The notes: a model not told the origin generated them from the sequence alone. DNA of 64,000 nucleotides from Rhabdobacter roseus (GCF_014202275.1 NZ_JACHGF010000002.1:186001-250000), one strand, 5' to 3'; counted from the first letter of the stretch, positions 26,356 to 36,250 are shown. A program made the numbers and translations.

Positions 26356-26937
26356 ATGATGAAAAGTGAAAAAGAAAAAATGCTGGCCGGTGAGCTCTAC
26401 GACGCACTGGACCCGCAACTTTCGGAAGAAAGAGTGAAGACGCGGCTACTGATCAAGGAACTGAACGAGGGCCGCGAAGACGAGCCGGAAGAGCGGGCGC
26501 GTATTTTGAAGGAACTGATCCCCCACGCGGGTGCCGGATTATGGCTCCAGCCGCCGTTTTACTGCGACTACGGTACCAATATGTACCTGGGCGAACGGGT
26601 ATTTTTTAACTTCAACTGCGTGGTGCTGGATGTGATGAAGGTGACGATCGGGAGCCGCACCCTCTTTGGGCCCAACGTACAGATCTACACCGCGACGCAC
26701 CCGCTGAACCACGTGGAGCGGGCCTCGGGTCTGGAATACGCCAAGCCTATTTCCATTGGCGAAGATGTATGGGTAGGGGGGAGCGTGGTGATTTGCCCCG
26801 GCGTCAGCATCGGCGACCGGGCCGTCATTGGAGCCGGGAGCGTCGTTACGCGTGACATTCCGGCGGATGTTTTTGCGGCGGGGAATCCGTGCCGGGTCAT
26901 ACGGTCGCTGGGCGGAGAAATAGCCGAGAGCTTATGA
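26356..26937 (+). CDS. Maltose/galactoside O-acetyltransferase family (Maa/NodL/LacA type)
   Basis: 193 residues. An N-terminal helical cap (MLAGELYDALDPQL) is typical of Maa-type enzymes. Left-handed β-helix hexapeptide repeats follow, with the catalytic histidine at His115 in TATHPLN. VWVGGSVVICPGVSIGDRAVIGAGSVVTRDIP is the family's C-terminal coil. It transfers acetyl from acetyl-CoA to a sugar hydroxyl in the cytoplasm. The last four bases (ATGA) overlap the start of the SDR gene, implying translational coupling. The sugar acceptor is unknown. Confidence 0.92.
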   Translation: MMKSEKEKMLAGELYDALDPQLSEERVKTRLLIKELNEGREDEPEERARILKELIPHAGAGLWLQPPFYCDYGTNMYLGERVFFNFNCVVLDVMKVTIGSRTLFGPNVQIYTATHPLNHVERASGLEYAKPISIGEDVWVGGSVVICPGVSIGDRAVIGAGSVVTRDIPADVFAAGNPCRVIRSLGGEIAESL

Positions 26938-27917
26938 AGATTTTGATTACGGGCAGTAGCGGCCATTTGGGAGAAGCGCTGGTGCGTACCTTCAGAGGTT
27001 TAGATCATGAGGTAGTTAGTACGGATATTCGGCCTTCGGACTATACCACGAAGCTTGGTTCGATCGCGGACCGGGCTCACGTAAAACGGTGCCTGGAGGG
27101 AGTGGAAGCCGTGATTCATACGGCTACGTTGCACAAGCCCCACGTAGCTACGCACAGCTATCAGGATTTTGTCGATACCAATATTACCGGTACCCTGCAC
27201 CTGCTGGAAGAGGCCGTAGCGGCGGGCGTCCAATCGTTCGTTTTTACGAGCACAACCAGTACCTTCGGGGACGCCCTTACGCCCCCGGTCGGCGCTCCGG
27301 CGGTCTGGATAACGGAAGAAGTCACGCCCATTCCCAAAAATATTTACGGCGTAACCAAGGTGGCTGCCGAAAATCTTTGTACACTTTTTCACCGAAATCA
27401 CGGATTACCGTGCGTGGTACTTCGTACCTCCCGCTTCTTTCCGGAGGAGGATGACCTAAAGCTAAACCGGCAGACGTACCAGGACGGAAACAGCAAAGCC
27501 AACGAGTTCCTTTACCGGCGGGTAGACATCGAAGACGTGGTGAGTGCGCACGAACTGGCGCTCGAACGGGCATCGGCGCTGGGGTTTGGTCGCTACATCA
27601 TCAGTGCTACTACGCCCTTCACGCCCGACGATCTGGCCGAGCTAAATGGCCATGCTCCACTGGTCGTGAAGCGACTTTTCCCCGACTACGAGGAGGTGTA
27701 TGCACCATACGGTTGGAACATGTTCCCGGCTATTGAACGCGTTTACGTCAATGAACGCGCACAGGAAGCGCTCGCCTGGCGTCCCATCTACGATTTTCGA
27801 CATGTGCTCGATAGCCTGAAAGCAGGGACAGACCCTCGTAGTCCCTTAGCCCGTGCCGTAGGCTCCAAGGGGTACCATGCTCGTCGGTTCCACGATGGCC
27901 CTTACCCAACCCGGTAA
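26934..27917 (+). CDS. NAD(P)-dependent extended SDR / nucleoside-sugar-epimerase-like protein
   Basis: 327 residues from the ATG overlapping the previous stop (MKILITGSSGHLG). The Rossmann glycine motif GSSGHLG is at 7–13. Asp at the end of β2 (STDIRPSD) indicates NAD preference. The catalytic YGVTK supplies Tyr and Lys. VSAHELALERASALGFGRYIISATTPF is typical of the substrate half. It likely epimerises, reduces or dehydrates a sugar or related alcohol. Coupling to a sugar acetyltransferase suggests a shared sugar pathway, but no nucleotide-sugar gene is nearby. Confidence 0.85.
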   Translation: MKILITGSSGHLGEALVRTFRGLDHEVVSTDIRPSDYTTKLGSIADRAHVKRCLEGVEAVIHTATLHKPHVATHSYQDFVDTNITGTLHLLEEAVAAGVQSFVFTSTTSTFGDALTPPVGAPAVWITEEVTPIPKNIYGVTKVAAENLCTLFHRNHGLPCVVLRTSRFFPEEDDLKLNRQTYQDGNSKANEFLYRRVDIEDVVSAHELALERASALGFGRYIISATTPFTPDDLAELNGHAPLVVKRLFPDYEEVYAPYGWNMFPAIERVYVNERAQEALAWRPIYDFRHVLDSLKAGTDPRSPLARAVGSKGYHARRFHDGPYPTR

Positions 27918-27960
27918 AGCGCCTGTTGTAAATATAAAAAAATAAGAAGCCCATATCCCG

Positions 27961-28491
27961 TTGAAAGAAATCAATAACACCGTACACATCGTCCCTGTTA
28001 CTCCGGCGGATCTTCCCGTCCTTCGGGAGCTCGCACGGCAGACTTTCTACGAAGCTTTTTCGGAGGCTAATACCCCGGAAGACCTGCAAAAATACCTGGA
28101 TGCGGCCTTTACCGACCAAAAGCTCCGGACCGAACTGGAGGAGGTACTTTCGGCATTTTATTTTGCCAAAATTGACGACCAGCCCGTGGGATACCTGAAA
28201 GTAAATGTGGGAGCCGCGCAAACGGAATTGCACGAACCTGAGAGTATGGAGATCGAGCGGATCTATGTGTTGGCGGCCTATTTGGGGCAGGGCGTTGGGC
28301 AGGTACTTTTTGAGGAGGCGCTCCGGCTAGCCAGGGCTCAGGCCAGAAAGTACCTCTGGCTGGGCGTGTGGGAGCACAACGCACGAGCCCTTCGGTTCTA
28401 CGAAAAAAATGGCTTCGTGGCCTTCGGATCACATTCGTTTCGGCTGGGTGAAGACGAGCAAACGGATATTTTGATGAGGCTCACGCTTTAG
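27961..28491 (+). CDS. GNAT-family N-acetyltransferase
   Basis: 176 residues. The frame opens with TTG at 27961; no in-frame ATG precedes the conserved N-terminal strand. GNAT motif A is visible as RIYVLAAYLGQGVGQVLFEEAL, binding acetyl-CoA, followed by LWLGVWEHNARALRFYEKNGF (motif B). It is cytoplasmic, and its acceptor could be a small molecule, antibiotic or protein amine. The closest style is the RimI/YjgM-like group. It is the last gene of the plus-strand run and converges with the WYL regulator across a palindromic repeat. Confidence 0.85.
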   Translation: MKEINNTVHIVPVTPADLPVLRELARQTFYEAFSEANTPEDLQKYLDAAFTDQKLRTELEEVLSAFYFAKIDDQPVGYLKVNVGAAQTELHEPESMEIERIYVLAAYLGQGVGQVLFEEALRLARAQARKYLWLGVWEHNARALRFYEKNGFVAFGSHSFRLGEDEQTDILMRLTL

Positions 28492-28542
28492 ACGGCAGGT
28501 ACTTTGGAAGTACCCGGCGCGTTATAAACGCTTCTCTCCGCA

Positions 28543-28589
28543 GGTTCGCGTTGCAAACGCGAACCATCCCAACAACGCGAATCATCCCA
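28543..28589. repeat. Hairpin plus direct repeat between convergent genes
   Basis: A perfect 10-bp stem (GGTTCGCGTT/AACGCGAACC, loop GCA) at 28543–28565 is followed by a direct repeat. ACGCGAACCATCCCA (28557–28571) recurs as ACGCGAATCATCCCA (28575–28589). It lacks a T-run and looks like a REP-type element that may also stop transcription. Confidence 0.6.
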
Positions 28590-28600
28590 CTCAAGGTACC

Positions 28601-29545
28601 TTACTCCAAACTTGACAAAGCCGCCGAAAGTACCCCTTTTACGTGCCCTCGCAGGGCCTCCGGGCTCACGATGCGTGAGCGGTCGGCAAACATGAGGTAC
28701 CAGCGGGCAAAAGCGGGCAGCGAGTCTGACAGGAACGTCATCTCCATCCAGGGCCCGATGGTTTGTTCCGAAACAAAGCCGTAGTAGTACTTTTGGTTTT
28801 GAATGTAGCGCGCCAGTTCCGGCTCGACCCGGATCACGACCCGCTCCAGGTTTTCTTTGGGTGGCAGGGCGTCGAGGTACTCTTTCAGCGAAGCGTGCTT
28901 ATTTTCGAAGGTGCGGTCGGTGCAGCTGATTTTCAGAATCCGGTCCGAGCGAAACTGGCGGTAGTCGTGGCGCAGGTGGCAGAAGCCGATGGTATACCAG
29001 TAGTTGTTTTCGTGAAAAATCCCGATGGGCTCGATGGCACGCTCGGTGGTGTCGGTGGTATTGAAGGCTTTGTAGGAAATCCGGGCGATTTTTTTCTCCG
29101 AAATGCATTTCAAAAGTACCTCGAGCGTATCGTCAGAAGCCGCATGAAAAGCGGTGGATTGCCGAAAAACCTGGATGTGGCCTTCCATATTTTCCAGCAG
29201 ATCTTTCTCCGTGCTTTTCAAGACCGATTTAATTTTATACAGCGCCGACTCGAACCGCTTTTGCGTGGCCGTATCCGTAAATTTTTCCACCAGCTTTTCG
29301 GCCGTCAGAAACGAAATCGCCTCCTCGCGCGTGAACATCACCGGGGGCAGCCGGTACCCATCCACGAGCGAGTACCCCACGCCCGCCTCGCCGATGAGCG
29401 GCACGCCCGCCTCTTCCAGCGAGCGGATGTCACGGTAGACGGTGCGCAGGCTGATGTCGAAGCGCGCGGCGATGTCCTGCGCTTTGACTACCTTGCGCGA
29501 TTGCAGCTGAATCAGAATGGCCGTGATGCGGTCGAAGCGGTTCAT
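28601..29545 (-). CDS. WYL-domain HTH transcriptional regulator (YafY-like)
   Basis: 314 residues. The N-terminal winged helix-turn-helix (QSRKVVKAQDIAARFDISLRTVYRDIRSLEEAGVPL) is the DeoR-like HTH_11 type. A central WYL domain (about 140–215, with RISYKAFNT...WYTIGFCHLRHDYRQFRSDRI) senses a ligand, often nucleic acid or a nucleotide. A C-terminal WCX-type extension follows. It overlaps the DUF6624 gene by four bases (ATGA) and ends the MATE–DUF6624–WYL operon. It may therefore regulate the transporter encoded in its own operon. Activation versus repression cannot be told. Confidence 0.9.
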   Translation of the reverse strand: MNRFDRITAILIQLQSRKVVKAQDIAARFDISLRTVYRDIRSLEEAGVPLIGEAGVGYSLVDGYRLPPVMFTREEAISFLTAEKLVEKFTDTATQKRFESALYKIKSVLKSTEKDLLENMEGHIQVFRQSTAFHAASDDTLEVLLKCISEKKIARISYKAFNTTDTTERAIEPIGIFHENNYWYTIGFCHLRHDYRQFRSDRILKISCTDRTFENKHASLKEYLDALPPKENLERVVIRVEPELARYIQNQKYYYGFVSEQTIGPWMEMTFLSDSLPAFARWYLMFADRSRIVSPEALRGHVKGVLSAALSSLE

Positions 29546-30222
29546 AGATCAAGGTCGTATTGAGCGCGTACTTCGTTCATGGTCAACGGCTTGTAGTCAA
29601 TGTTTAGCCGCTTGGCGTTTTGCTCCACGGTCAGGTCAAAGCCCGCCTTTTTCCGGCGCTTGTTCACTTTTTTGGGGTTGTCGATGGGCCAGATAAAGCA
29701 GCTCGTGCCGGTCTGATCCCTCAGCGGGCGGCAGGCACCCTGGGTACCATAGATTTGCTCTTGGCCCTGGTACATCAGCTGGCGGTCCTGCATCATGGCC
29801 ACCAGCCTATAGGGAAGCTCTTTCTGCTTACCCGCTTTTTCGATCTGGCCAAAGTACTGGTCGATCTTTTCGGAGTGCTGGATCACGTACCAGGCGGCCT
29901 CGTTGGTGCCTTCGCCCACCAGCGACTTGCCGGGGTACCCGTATTGGAGAAATACCTGCTCGATAAAAACCAGGTTGGTCGAGTCGAGGGTACTTTGGAG
30001 GTCCCAGAGGTGGCCAAACAGCTCGCCGGGAGGTACCTGCATCGAGCGCGCGAGGGAGTCCGTCTGCAGGGAATCGTAGGTGTTGATGTTCATGAGGAGC
30101 TCGCGGTACTTTTGGTCAAGTACCATCACGCTATCGAGCTGCGCCTTGAGGCGGGGATTGGCCACCTGCTGGCCGTAGGCGCAGGGCACGGTAAAAAGGA
30201 ACAGAATAATAAGGTACTTCAT
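29542..30222 (-). CDS. Exported DUF6624-like protein
   Basis: 226 residues with a signal peptide (KYLIILFLFTVPCAYG). The mature part has the DUF6624 pattern: LDQKYRELL, then FIEQVFLQYGYPGKSLVGEGTNEAAWYVIQHSEKIDQYF, then MMQDRQLMYQGQEQIYGTQG. The glycine and histidine positions are conserved in that family. Function is unknown. It begins 9 bases after the MATE stop and overlaps the WYL regulator start, so all three are translated from one message. The position between a transporter and a regulator is unusual for a secreted protein. Confidence 0.75.
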   Translation of the reverse strand: MKYLIILFLFTVPCAYGQQVANPRLKAQLDSVMVLDQKYRELLMNINTYDSLQTDSLARSMQVPPGELFGHLWDLQSTLDSTNLVFIEQVFLQYGYPGKSLVGEGTNEAAWYVIQHSEKIDQYFGQIEKAGKQKELPYRLVAMMQDRQLMYQGQEQIYGTQGACRPLRDQTGTSCFIWPIDNPKKVNKRRKKAGFDLTVEQNAKRLNIDYKPLTMNEVRAQYDLDL

Positions 30223-30231
30223 GGCTTGGGG

Positions 30232-31623
30232 TTAGGGGGTAGTTTCGAGCGTAGGTTGCGGGATGGGTAGTTCGGTGGGGTAGTAGTGGGCCTTTTGATA
30301 CCAGGTGTACAGCCCCAGCAGCAGCAGGGTACTTAGCTCAGCCAGCGGCCGGGCCAGCCAGATACCCTCCAGCCGGGCGTTGGTGGCCACCGGTACCAGC
30401 GCCAGAAAAAGGCCGACGAAGCCAAGCCCCTTCAACGCGTTATACAGGACGGATAACCGCACTTTGCCCATGATTTGTAAATAAAGAGCCAGGAGGTAGT
30501 TGGGCCCGGCCACCAGGTAAATCAGAAAAGAAAGCCGGATGGCGTCGGAAGCTACCTGCCGGAAGGCCTCGGATTCGTTATCGGTAAACATTTGCAGGAG
30601 CAAGTTTGGGAAAAAGAAACCGAAGGCGTACACCACCACACCTACCGCCATCGTAAATAGCAGCGCAAACCGCAGCGTGGAAAGTACCCTTCGGGCCGAG
30701 CCAGCCCCCAGGTTGAAGGCCATGATGGGTTGGGCGGCGATCATGGCGGCGGTGAACAGGCGCAGAAAGATATTGTTCATGAAATTAAGTACCCCAAACG
30801 TCGCCACGGCCAGTGAGCCGTAGGGCAGCAAACTTTGGTTGACCAGCAGAAAACCGAGCGCCATGCAAAGTTCGGACACAAACGAGGGAAATCCGTAGCC
30901 GAGTAGCTCTTTCCAGGCACCAAAGCGGAGCGAAAATTGGAAATGGGTAAAACGCAGGAGCCCGTTGCGGCGGCGAATGGAAACGTAAATGTACCCCAGG
31001 GCCACGAGCAGCGACAGGCCGGTGGCGATGGCCGCACCCGCTACCCCGAAAGGAAAAATAATCACCAAAAGTACGTCCAGGGCGATATTGAGCAGGGAAG
31101 AAAGGACGGAGGCGTTCTTGGAAATGTGGGGCGCGTTGTCGTTGTTCAGGAAAGTACCCCAAAGTACCCTCACCACCAACAGAGGCAGCGACAGCAGGCT
31201 CCAGAAAAGGTAGTCGGTCGTATAATCGAGCAGGAGAGGGTTTTCCGAACCAGCCAGAAAGGCAGCCAGGGGGCGGGCAATGAACACGGCACTGGCTGCC
31301 ACCAGGCCGCTTGCTACCAGGCCCAGGGTCGTGGCAAACTGGAAAAGCTGCTGTGCCGACTGATGCTGGCCCGCCCCGCTGCGCTTGGAAAACAGAATCC
31401 CGCTTCCAATCATGAGCGGTAGCACCAGTGCCATCACCACGAGCAAAAGCGGCGCGTACAACCCCAGCGCGGCCACGGCCTCCTTGCCCAGGTACTGTCC
31501 TAACACCAAGCCGTTGATCAGCTGGTGGGTTGTGATCGACAGCATACTGACCAAAATAGGACCGTAAAACCGGAAAAACAGCGGACCGATCGGATCTTTC
31601 CCTAACTCATTGGGCGGTCTCAT
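30232..31623 (-). CDS. MATE-family efflux transporter
   Basis: 463 residues with about twelve hydrophobic segments and no signal peptide. The family arrangement is clear: GPILVSMLSITTHQLINGLVLGQYLGKEAVAALGLYAPL in helix 1–2, and a second internally repeated half starting near GYGFPSFVSELCMALGFLLVNQSL. MATE proteins exchange Na+ or H+ for cationic drugs or metabolites at the inner membrane. The Pro/Thr-rich C-terminus (PTELPIPQPTLETTP) is extra. It is the first gene of a three-gene operon. It may confer efflux of a compound sensed by the WYL regulator; that is an inference. Confidence 0.92.
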   Translation of the reverse strand: MRPPNELGKDPIGPLFFRFYGPILVSMLSITTHQLINGLVLGQYLGKEAVAALGLYAPLLLVVMALVLPLMIGSGILFSKRSGAGQHQSAQQLFQFATTLGLVASGLVAASAVFIARPLAAFLAGSENPLLLDYTTDYLFWSLLSLPLLVVRVLWGTFLNNDNAPHISKNASVLSSLLNIALDVLLVIIFPFGVAGAAIATGLSLLVALGYIYVSIRRRNGLLRFTHFQFSLRFGAWKELLGYGFPSFVSELCMALGFLLVNQSLLPYGSLAVATFGVLNFMNNIFLRLFTAAMIAAQPIMAFNLGAGSARRVLSTLRFALLFTMAVGVVVYAFGFFFPNLLLQMFTDNESEAFRQVASDAIRLSFLIYLVAGPNYLLALYLQIMGKVRLSVLYNALKGLGFVGLFLALVPVATNARLEGIWLARPLAELSTLLLLGLYTWYQKAHYYPTELPIPQPTLETTP

Positions 31624-31664
31624 GGGATGGGATTTAGGTCAGGTAAAGGCGGGATAAAGGACAA

Positions 31665-31697
31665 AAAGCAGGGCAACTCAACGAGTTGCCCTGCTTT
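31665..31697 (-). terminator. Terminator downstream of sucC
   Basis: A 15-bp perfect stem (AAAGCAGGGCAACTC / GAGTTGCCCTGCTTT) followed on the minus strand by a T-rich tail. Confidence 0.85.
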
Positions 31698-31715
31698 CTA
31701 AAGGTACTTTGAAAA

Positions 31716-32939
31716 TTATAAGCCCAGCTCGGCCAGTACTTCCGACACCTTCACGGCGGCTTCTTTGAACTCGATGGCCGAGTATACTTTCAGGCCCGAC
31801 TCGTTAATGATCCGGGCGCCTTCTTCGGCGTTGGTACCTTGCAGACGCACGATGATGGGTACGGGAATTTCTCCAATGGCCTTGTAGGCTTCTACCACGC
31901 CGGCCGCTACGCGGTCGCAGCGCACAATTCCCCCGAAGATATTGATCAGGATGGCCTTCACGTTGGGGTCTTTCAGGATAATCCGGAAACCGGCCTCAAC
32001 CGTGGTGGCGTTGGCTCCACCCCCTACGTCAAGGAAGTTGGCGGGTTCACCGCCCGACAGCTTGATGATATCCATGGTAGCCATAGCCAGCCCGGCACCA
32101 TTGACCATACAGCCCACGTTGCCGTCCAGCTTCACGTAGTTGAGGTTGTTGGCTCCGGCTTCTACTTCCAGCGGATCTTCCTCGTTGGTATCGCGCATTT
32201 CGGCCAGCTCCGGGTGGCGGAACAGAGCGTTGTCGTCCAGGTTTACTTTGGCGTCTACGGCCAGGATCTTGTTGTCGGAGGTTTTGAGCACCGGGTTGAT
32301 CTCGAACATCGACGAGTCACTCTCGTTGTAGGCGCGGTAGAGGGCCGTGATGAATTTCACCATTTCTTTGAAGGCATCGCCTTCCAGCCCCAGCGCAAAA
32401 GCTACCTTACGGGCTTGAAACGCCTGCAAGCCCACGCGCGGGTCGATCCACTCCTTCATGATTTTCTCGGGCGTGTGCTCCGCCACTTCTTCAATGTCCA
32501 TGCCCCCTTCGGTGCTGGCCATGATTACGTTGCAGTTTTTGGCCCGATCCAGCAGAATCGACAGGTAGTACTCTTTGGGCTCCGTAGGGCCAGGGTAATA
32601 CACATCTTCGGCGATCAGTACTTTGTTAACACGCTTGCCTTCGGGGCCGGTTTGGTGGGTTACCAGTACCTTGCCCAGGATATTTTTTGATATGGTCCGC
32701 ACATCCTCCATGGATTTAGCCAGGGCGACGCCGCGTTGTTCGCTGCCTTCGATTTTTCCCTTGCCGCGTCCACCGGCGTGGATTTGCGACTTGACCACAA
32801 ACCATTTCGTGCCGGTTTGGCTGCTGAGCTCACGGGCTACTTCCACGGCTTTGTCGGGGGTGTCGGCTACGACACCTTCCTGGATGCGCACGCCGTATTT
32901 TTTAAGGACGCTTTTGGCTTGATATTCGTGAATATTCAT
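31716..32939 (-). CDS. sucC: Succinyl-CoA synthetase β subunit (ADP-forming)
   Basis: 407 residues, slightly longer than the usual 385–400. The ATP-grasp start [38 protein letters not shown], the power-helix region FLDVGGGA and [11 protein letters not shown] are all present. It makes succinate and ATP from succinyl-CoA in the citric acid cycle, as a complex with SucD, whose gene is not adjacent; separated subunits are common in Bacteroidota. It is monocistronic with a strong terminator. The minus-strand upstream DNA has TAATTTG, a near promoter match. Confidence 0.96.
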   Translation of the reverse strand: MNIHEYQAKSVLKKYGVRIQEGVVADTPDKAVEVARELSSQTGTKWFVVKSQIHAGGRGKGKIEGSEQRGVALAKSMEDVRTISKNILGKVLVTHQTGPEGKRVNKVLIAEDVYYPGPTEPKEYYLSILLDRAKNCNVIMASTEGGMDIEEVAEHTPEKIMKEWIDPRVGLQAFQARKVAFALGLEGDAFKEMVKFITALYRAYNESDSSMFEINPVLKTSDNKILAVDAKVNLDDNALFRHPELAEMRDTNEEDPLEVEAGANNLNYVKLDGNVGCMVNGAGLAMATMDIIKLSGGEPANFLDVGGGANATTVEAGFRIILKDPNVKAILINIFGGIVRCDRVAAGVVEAYKAIGEIPVPIIVRLQGTNAEEGARIINESGLKVYSAIEFKEAAVKVSEVLAELGL

Positions 32940-33075
32940 GAGTATAATAGTAAATTGGTATTTTCACGGCAAATTAGCGAATTATTCAAAATGGCGGACA
33001 GTTTTGTTTGCCTTTTGTGCAGGAAACGGCAGCTAAGCCCTGCGATCCTGCCAACTTTATACCAGCAAGACACGC

Positions 33076-33747
33076 ATGACTATGTCCTTACTACAAGCTC
33101 AGGGAATTACCCGCACCTACGGCAGCCTCCAGGTACTTAAAGGAATTGATTTGATCATTCAGCCCGGCGAGGTAGTGGCTATAGTAGGTGCTTCGGGGGC
33201 GGGCAAAAGTACTTTGCTCCACATCATAGGTACTTTGGACCGGCCCGACCAGGGAAGCGTCCAAATTCAGGACACGGATGTGTCGCGCCTGAGTGACAAG
33301 GCTTTGGCTCAGTTTCGAAACGAGCGGATTGGGTTTGTGTTCCAATTCCATAACCTGTTAGCAGAATTTACAGCGTTAGAAAACGTCTGTATGCCGGGCT
33401 TTATCGGCGGAAAAGCCAGCGAGGCGGGCATTCGGCAGCGCGGCAAGGAGCTTCTTGCTTTACTGGGCCTGGCGGACCGCCAGGATCACCTTCCTTCGCA
33501 GCTTTCCGGGGGAGAGCAGCAGCGGGTGGCGGTGGCAAGGGCCCTCATGAACCAACCCGCCATTGTACTTGCGGATGAGCCCAGCGGCAACCTCGATTCC
33601 AAAAATGCCGAAGATTTGCACCGGTTATTTTTTCAGCTGCGCGACGAGCTCGGCCAAACCTTCGTGATTGTCACCCACAACGAAGAGCTAGCCCAAATGG
33701 CAGACCGCCGCCTTAGCATGCGGGATGGTTTAATGGAAAGCGTATAG
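33076..33747 (+). CDS. lolD: ABC transporter ATPase, LolD-like
   Basis: 223 residues. Walker [10 protein letters not shown] (38–46), Q-loop region with [18 protein letters not shown] (typical wording of LolD), signature [15 protein letters not shown], Walker [14 protein letters not shown], and H-loop VTHNEE. LolD powers LolCE to release lipoproteins from the inner membrane. MacB/FtsE-like ATPases share the motifs, so the name is likely rather than certain. No permease gene is adjacent, as often in Bacteroidota where lolC/E sits elsewhere. The start could also be Met3 at 33082. Confidence 0.85.
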   Translation: MTMSLLQAQGITRTYGSLQVLKGIDLIIQPGEVVAIVGASGAGKSTLLHIIGTLDRPDQGSVQIQDTDVSRLSDKALAQFRNERIGFVFQFHNLLAEFTALENVCMPGFIGGKASEAGIRQRGKELLALLGLADRQDHLPSQLSGGEQQRVAVARALMNQPAIVLADEPSGNLDSKNAEDLHRLFFQLRDELGQTFVIVTHNEELAQMADRRLSMRDGLMESV

Positions 33748-33844
33748 TATAATTTTGAAGTGTTTTAATAGTATTTTTTCGTTCTAATATTGTACTAATT
33801 TATCATTATTTAAAACTAGATTAAATTAGTGTCATTTATATTAA

Positions 33845-33888
33845 GACATTATAAAATAATTATATGACATTTAGGTTGTTATAATGTC
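33845..33888. repeat. AT-rich inverted repeat
   Basis: GACATTATAA (33845–33854) and TTATAATGTC (33879–33888) are perfect complements 24 bases apart in very AT-rich DNA between the LolD gene and its terminator. A related TATGACAT lies between the arms. Confidence 0.4.
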
Positions 33889-33923
33889 CTGAGAAGGATG
33901 TTTTTCATAACGTTGAGTAAATT

Positions 33924-33956
33924 AAATAGCCGCCTGGTTCTTTCAGGCGGCTATTT
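33924..33956. terminator. Bidirectional terminator
   Basis: A 13-bp perfect stem (AAATAGCCGCCTG / CAGGCGGCTATTT) between convergent genes, with T-rich DNA on the + side. Confidence 0.85.
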
Positions 33957-33984
33957 TGTTACTGATAACTAACTATAATTATAC

Positions 33985-34431
33985 TTAGAAGAGCTGAGCC
34001 CGGGAGTGAACGGGCGGGCGCTCGCTGGCATCTAGCAAACGGAGCAGCTGAGGTACTTGCGTAAGCTTGGTGCTGGACAGGCGGAGGTTGCCCTCTTCGT
34101 CGATCACCCATACATGAAAGCGATCGGGCTGGTAAGAAAGCTTGCGGTGAAGGTACTCCTGACTGGCCGCGTCAAGGCGGGTAGGTAGCGACACGATCAC
34201 GATTTTCTCCTGATGAAAGAGCTGGGTGTAGGGCAACCAGGCGTTGAGCTGCTCCTTCAGTAGCTGTTGCTGATCTTCGGGCGCGTACACCACTACCAGT
34301 TTTTCGTTCCAGACTTGCTTTTCCTTCAAAAAGGAAGGAAGCGTATTGTTTTGGCCCCAGCTGGGTACTGATAAGCCTACTAGTAGGCCCAATAGACCTC
34401 CAAGTGTAAGGAGCGGACGGTATTTTTTCAT
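33985..34431 (-). CDS. Exported DUF4174-like protein
   Basis: 148 residues with a signal peptide (hydrophobic 8–25, cleavage near SWGQ). The mature part WNEKLVVVYAPEDQQQLLKEQLNAW...FHVWVIDEEGNLRLSS resembles DUF4174, a small thioredoxin-fold-like periplasmic family without the CxxC redox pair. No cysteine is present here, so redox activity is not expected. It is monocistronic, divided from groEL by a strong terminator. Function is unknown and the family match is moderate. Confidence 0.65.
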   Translation of the reverse strand: MKKYRPLLTLGGLLGLLVGLSVPSWGQNNTLPSFLKEKQVWNEKLVVVYAPEDQQQLLKEQLNAWLPYTQLFHQEKIVIVSLPTRLDAASQEYLHRKLSYQPDRFHVWVIDEEGNLRLSSTKLTQVPQLLRLLDASERPPVHSRAQLF

Positions 34432-34558
34432 GGTCGTATTACTGTACTGTTATGCCAATGTTAACTTATTGTTAATTTTAGCATTTTAGCGCGTAAAAGC
34501 AAGCATTTAACCACGAATTATTTTAAAGGGACTTGAAATAGTTATTTCGGAGGTTCAT

Positions 34559-34602
34559 ATACGGAAGAAGGCCGGGTCATTTGACCCGGCCTTCTTCCGT
34601 AT
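34559..34602 (-). terminator. Very stable terminator downstream of groEL
   Basis: A perfect stem of about 20 bp with a tight TT-centred loop, only about 20 bases after the groEL stop. The T-run is short. Confidence 0.8.
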
Positions 34603-34621
34603 TCGTAGGATGACTCGAAGA

Positions 34622-36250
34622 TTACATCATGCCGCCCATGCCACCGCCGTGGGGCATAGAAGGAGCCGCGTTTTCTTCGGGCTCGTCGGCAATGACGCAC
34701 TCGGTCGTTAGCAGCAATCCGGCGATAGACGCGGCGTTTTCAAGCGCCAGACGCGTTACTTTCTTCGGATCGATGATACCCGCCTCGAGCAAATCTTCGT
34801 AGGTATTGTTTTTGGCGTTGTAGCCAAATCCGCCCGTACCTTCTTTCACCTTCTGAACCACTACGGAGCCTTCGCCACCGGCGTTGGCCACGATCGTGCG
34901 CAGTGGAGACTCAAGGGCCATGCGGATGATATTGATACCGGTTGTTTCGTCTTCGTTGCTGCCTTTCATGTCTTCCAGGGCAGCAACGGCACGGATCAGG
35001 GCCACACCACCACCAGCTACTACGCCTTCCTCAACGGCGGCGCGGGTAGCGTGCAGAGCATCGTCCACGCGGTCTTTCTTTTCTTTCATCTCTACTTCGG
35101 TAGCCGCACCGATGTACAGGATCGCTACCCCACCGGATAGTTTCGCCAGGCGTTCCTGCAATTTCTCGCGGTCGTAGTCCGACGTCGTATTTTCGATCTG
35201 GGCTTTGATCTGGTTCACGCGGCCCTGAATATCATCCGACTGGCCATCACCGTTTACAATCGTGGTGTTGTCTTTGTCGATGATCACTTTTTCGCTGCTT
35301 CCCAGGTACTCAAGCGTAGCGTTTTCCAGTTTGAAACCACGATCTTCGCTGATCACCGTTCCGCCCGTCAGGATGGAGATGTCTTCCAGCATGGCTTTGC
35401 GGCGGTCACCGAAGCCAGGGGCTTTCACGGCGGCTACTTTCAAGGCACCGCGGATTTTGTTTACTACCAGGGTAGCCAGCGCTTCGCCGTCTACGTCTTC
35501 GGCAATAATCACCAACGGACGACCCGTCTGGGCTACTTGCTCCAGTACGGGCAGCAATTCTTTCATCGAAGATACTTTCTTCTCCGAGATCAGGATGAAT
35601 GGGCGCTCCATTTCAACCTCCATTTTCTCGGTATTGGTTACGAAGTACGGAGACAGGTAGCCGCGGTCAAACTGCATCCCTTCTACAGTTTTTACTTCGG
35701 TTTCGGTACCGCGGGCTTCTTCTACGGTGATTACGCCCTCTTTACCTACTTTTTCCATGGCCTCGGCGATCATCGTACCGATCTCCTCGTCGTGGTTGGC
35801 CGAGATGGTGGCTACCTGAGCAATTTCCTTGGACGTAGAAATATTTTTCTTTTGTTTTTCCAGGTCCTTCACAATCACGTGTACGGCTTTCTCGATACCA
35901 CGCTTCAGGTCCATGGGGTTAGCACCGGCGGCTACGTTCTTTACGCCAATGGAGTAGATCGCCTGAGCCAGTACGGTAGCGGTAGTGGTACCGTCACCGG
36001 CCGAGTCGGCGGTTTTGGAAGCTACTTCTTTTACCAGCTGAGCACCCATGTTTTCCATGGCGTCTTTCAGCTCAATTTCTTTGGCCACGGTTACACCATC
36101 TTTGGTGATGGTAGGTGAGCCGAATTTTTTATCAATCACTACGTTGCGGCCACGAGGTCCCAAGGTCACCTTTACAGCATCGGCCAGCGTATCTACGCCC
36201 CGCTTGATCTTATCGCGAGCTTCTACGTCGAAAAATATCTTTTTAGACAT
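34622..36250 (-). CDS. groL: Chaperonin GroEL
   Basis: 542 residues, normal length. The nucleotide site [25 protein letters not shown], the catalytic-loop [11 protein letters not shown], the apical region and the terminal GGM repeat (HGGGMGGMM) are intact. GroEL forms the 14-mer cage that refolds proteins with GroES. The gene follows groES on the same strand with 67 bases between, and both probably share one heat-responsive message. A strong terminator ends it. Codon use is even and looks like a highly expressed gene. Confidence 0.99.
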   Translation of the reverse strand: MSKKIFFDVEARDKIKRGVDTLADAVKVTLGPRGRNVVIDKKFGSPTITKDGVTVAKEIELKDAMENMGAQLVKEVASKTADSAGDGTTTATVLAQAIYSIGVKNVAAGANPMDLKRGIEKAVHVIVKDLEKQKKNISTSKEIAQVATISANHDEEIGTMIAEAMEKVGKEGVITVEEARGTETEVKTVEGMQFDRGYLSPYFVTNTEKMEVEMERPFILISEKKVSSMKELLPVLEQVAQTGRPLVIIAEDVDGEALATLVVNKIRGALKVAAVKAPGFGDRRKAMLEDISILTGGTVISEDRGFKLENATLEYLGSSEKVIIDKDNTTIVNGDGQSDDIQGRVNQIKAQIENTTSDYDREKLQERLAKLSGGVAILYIGAATEVEMKEKKDRVDDALHATRAAVEEGVVAGGGVALIRAVAALEDMKGSNEDETTGINIIRMALESPLRTIVANAGGEGSVVVQKVKEGTGGFGYNAKNNTYEDLLEAGIIDPKKVTRLALENAASIAGLLLTTECVIADEPEENAAPSMPHGGGMGGMM

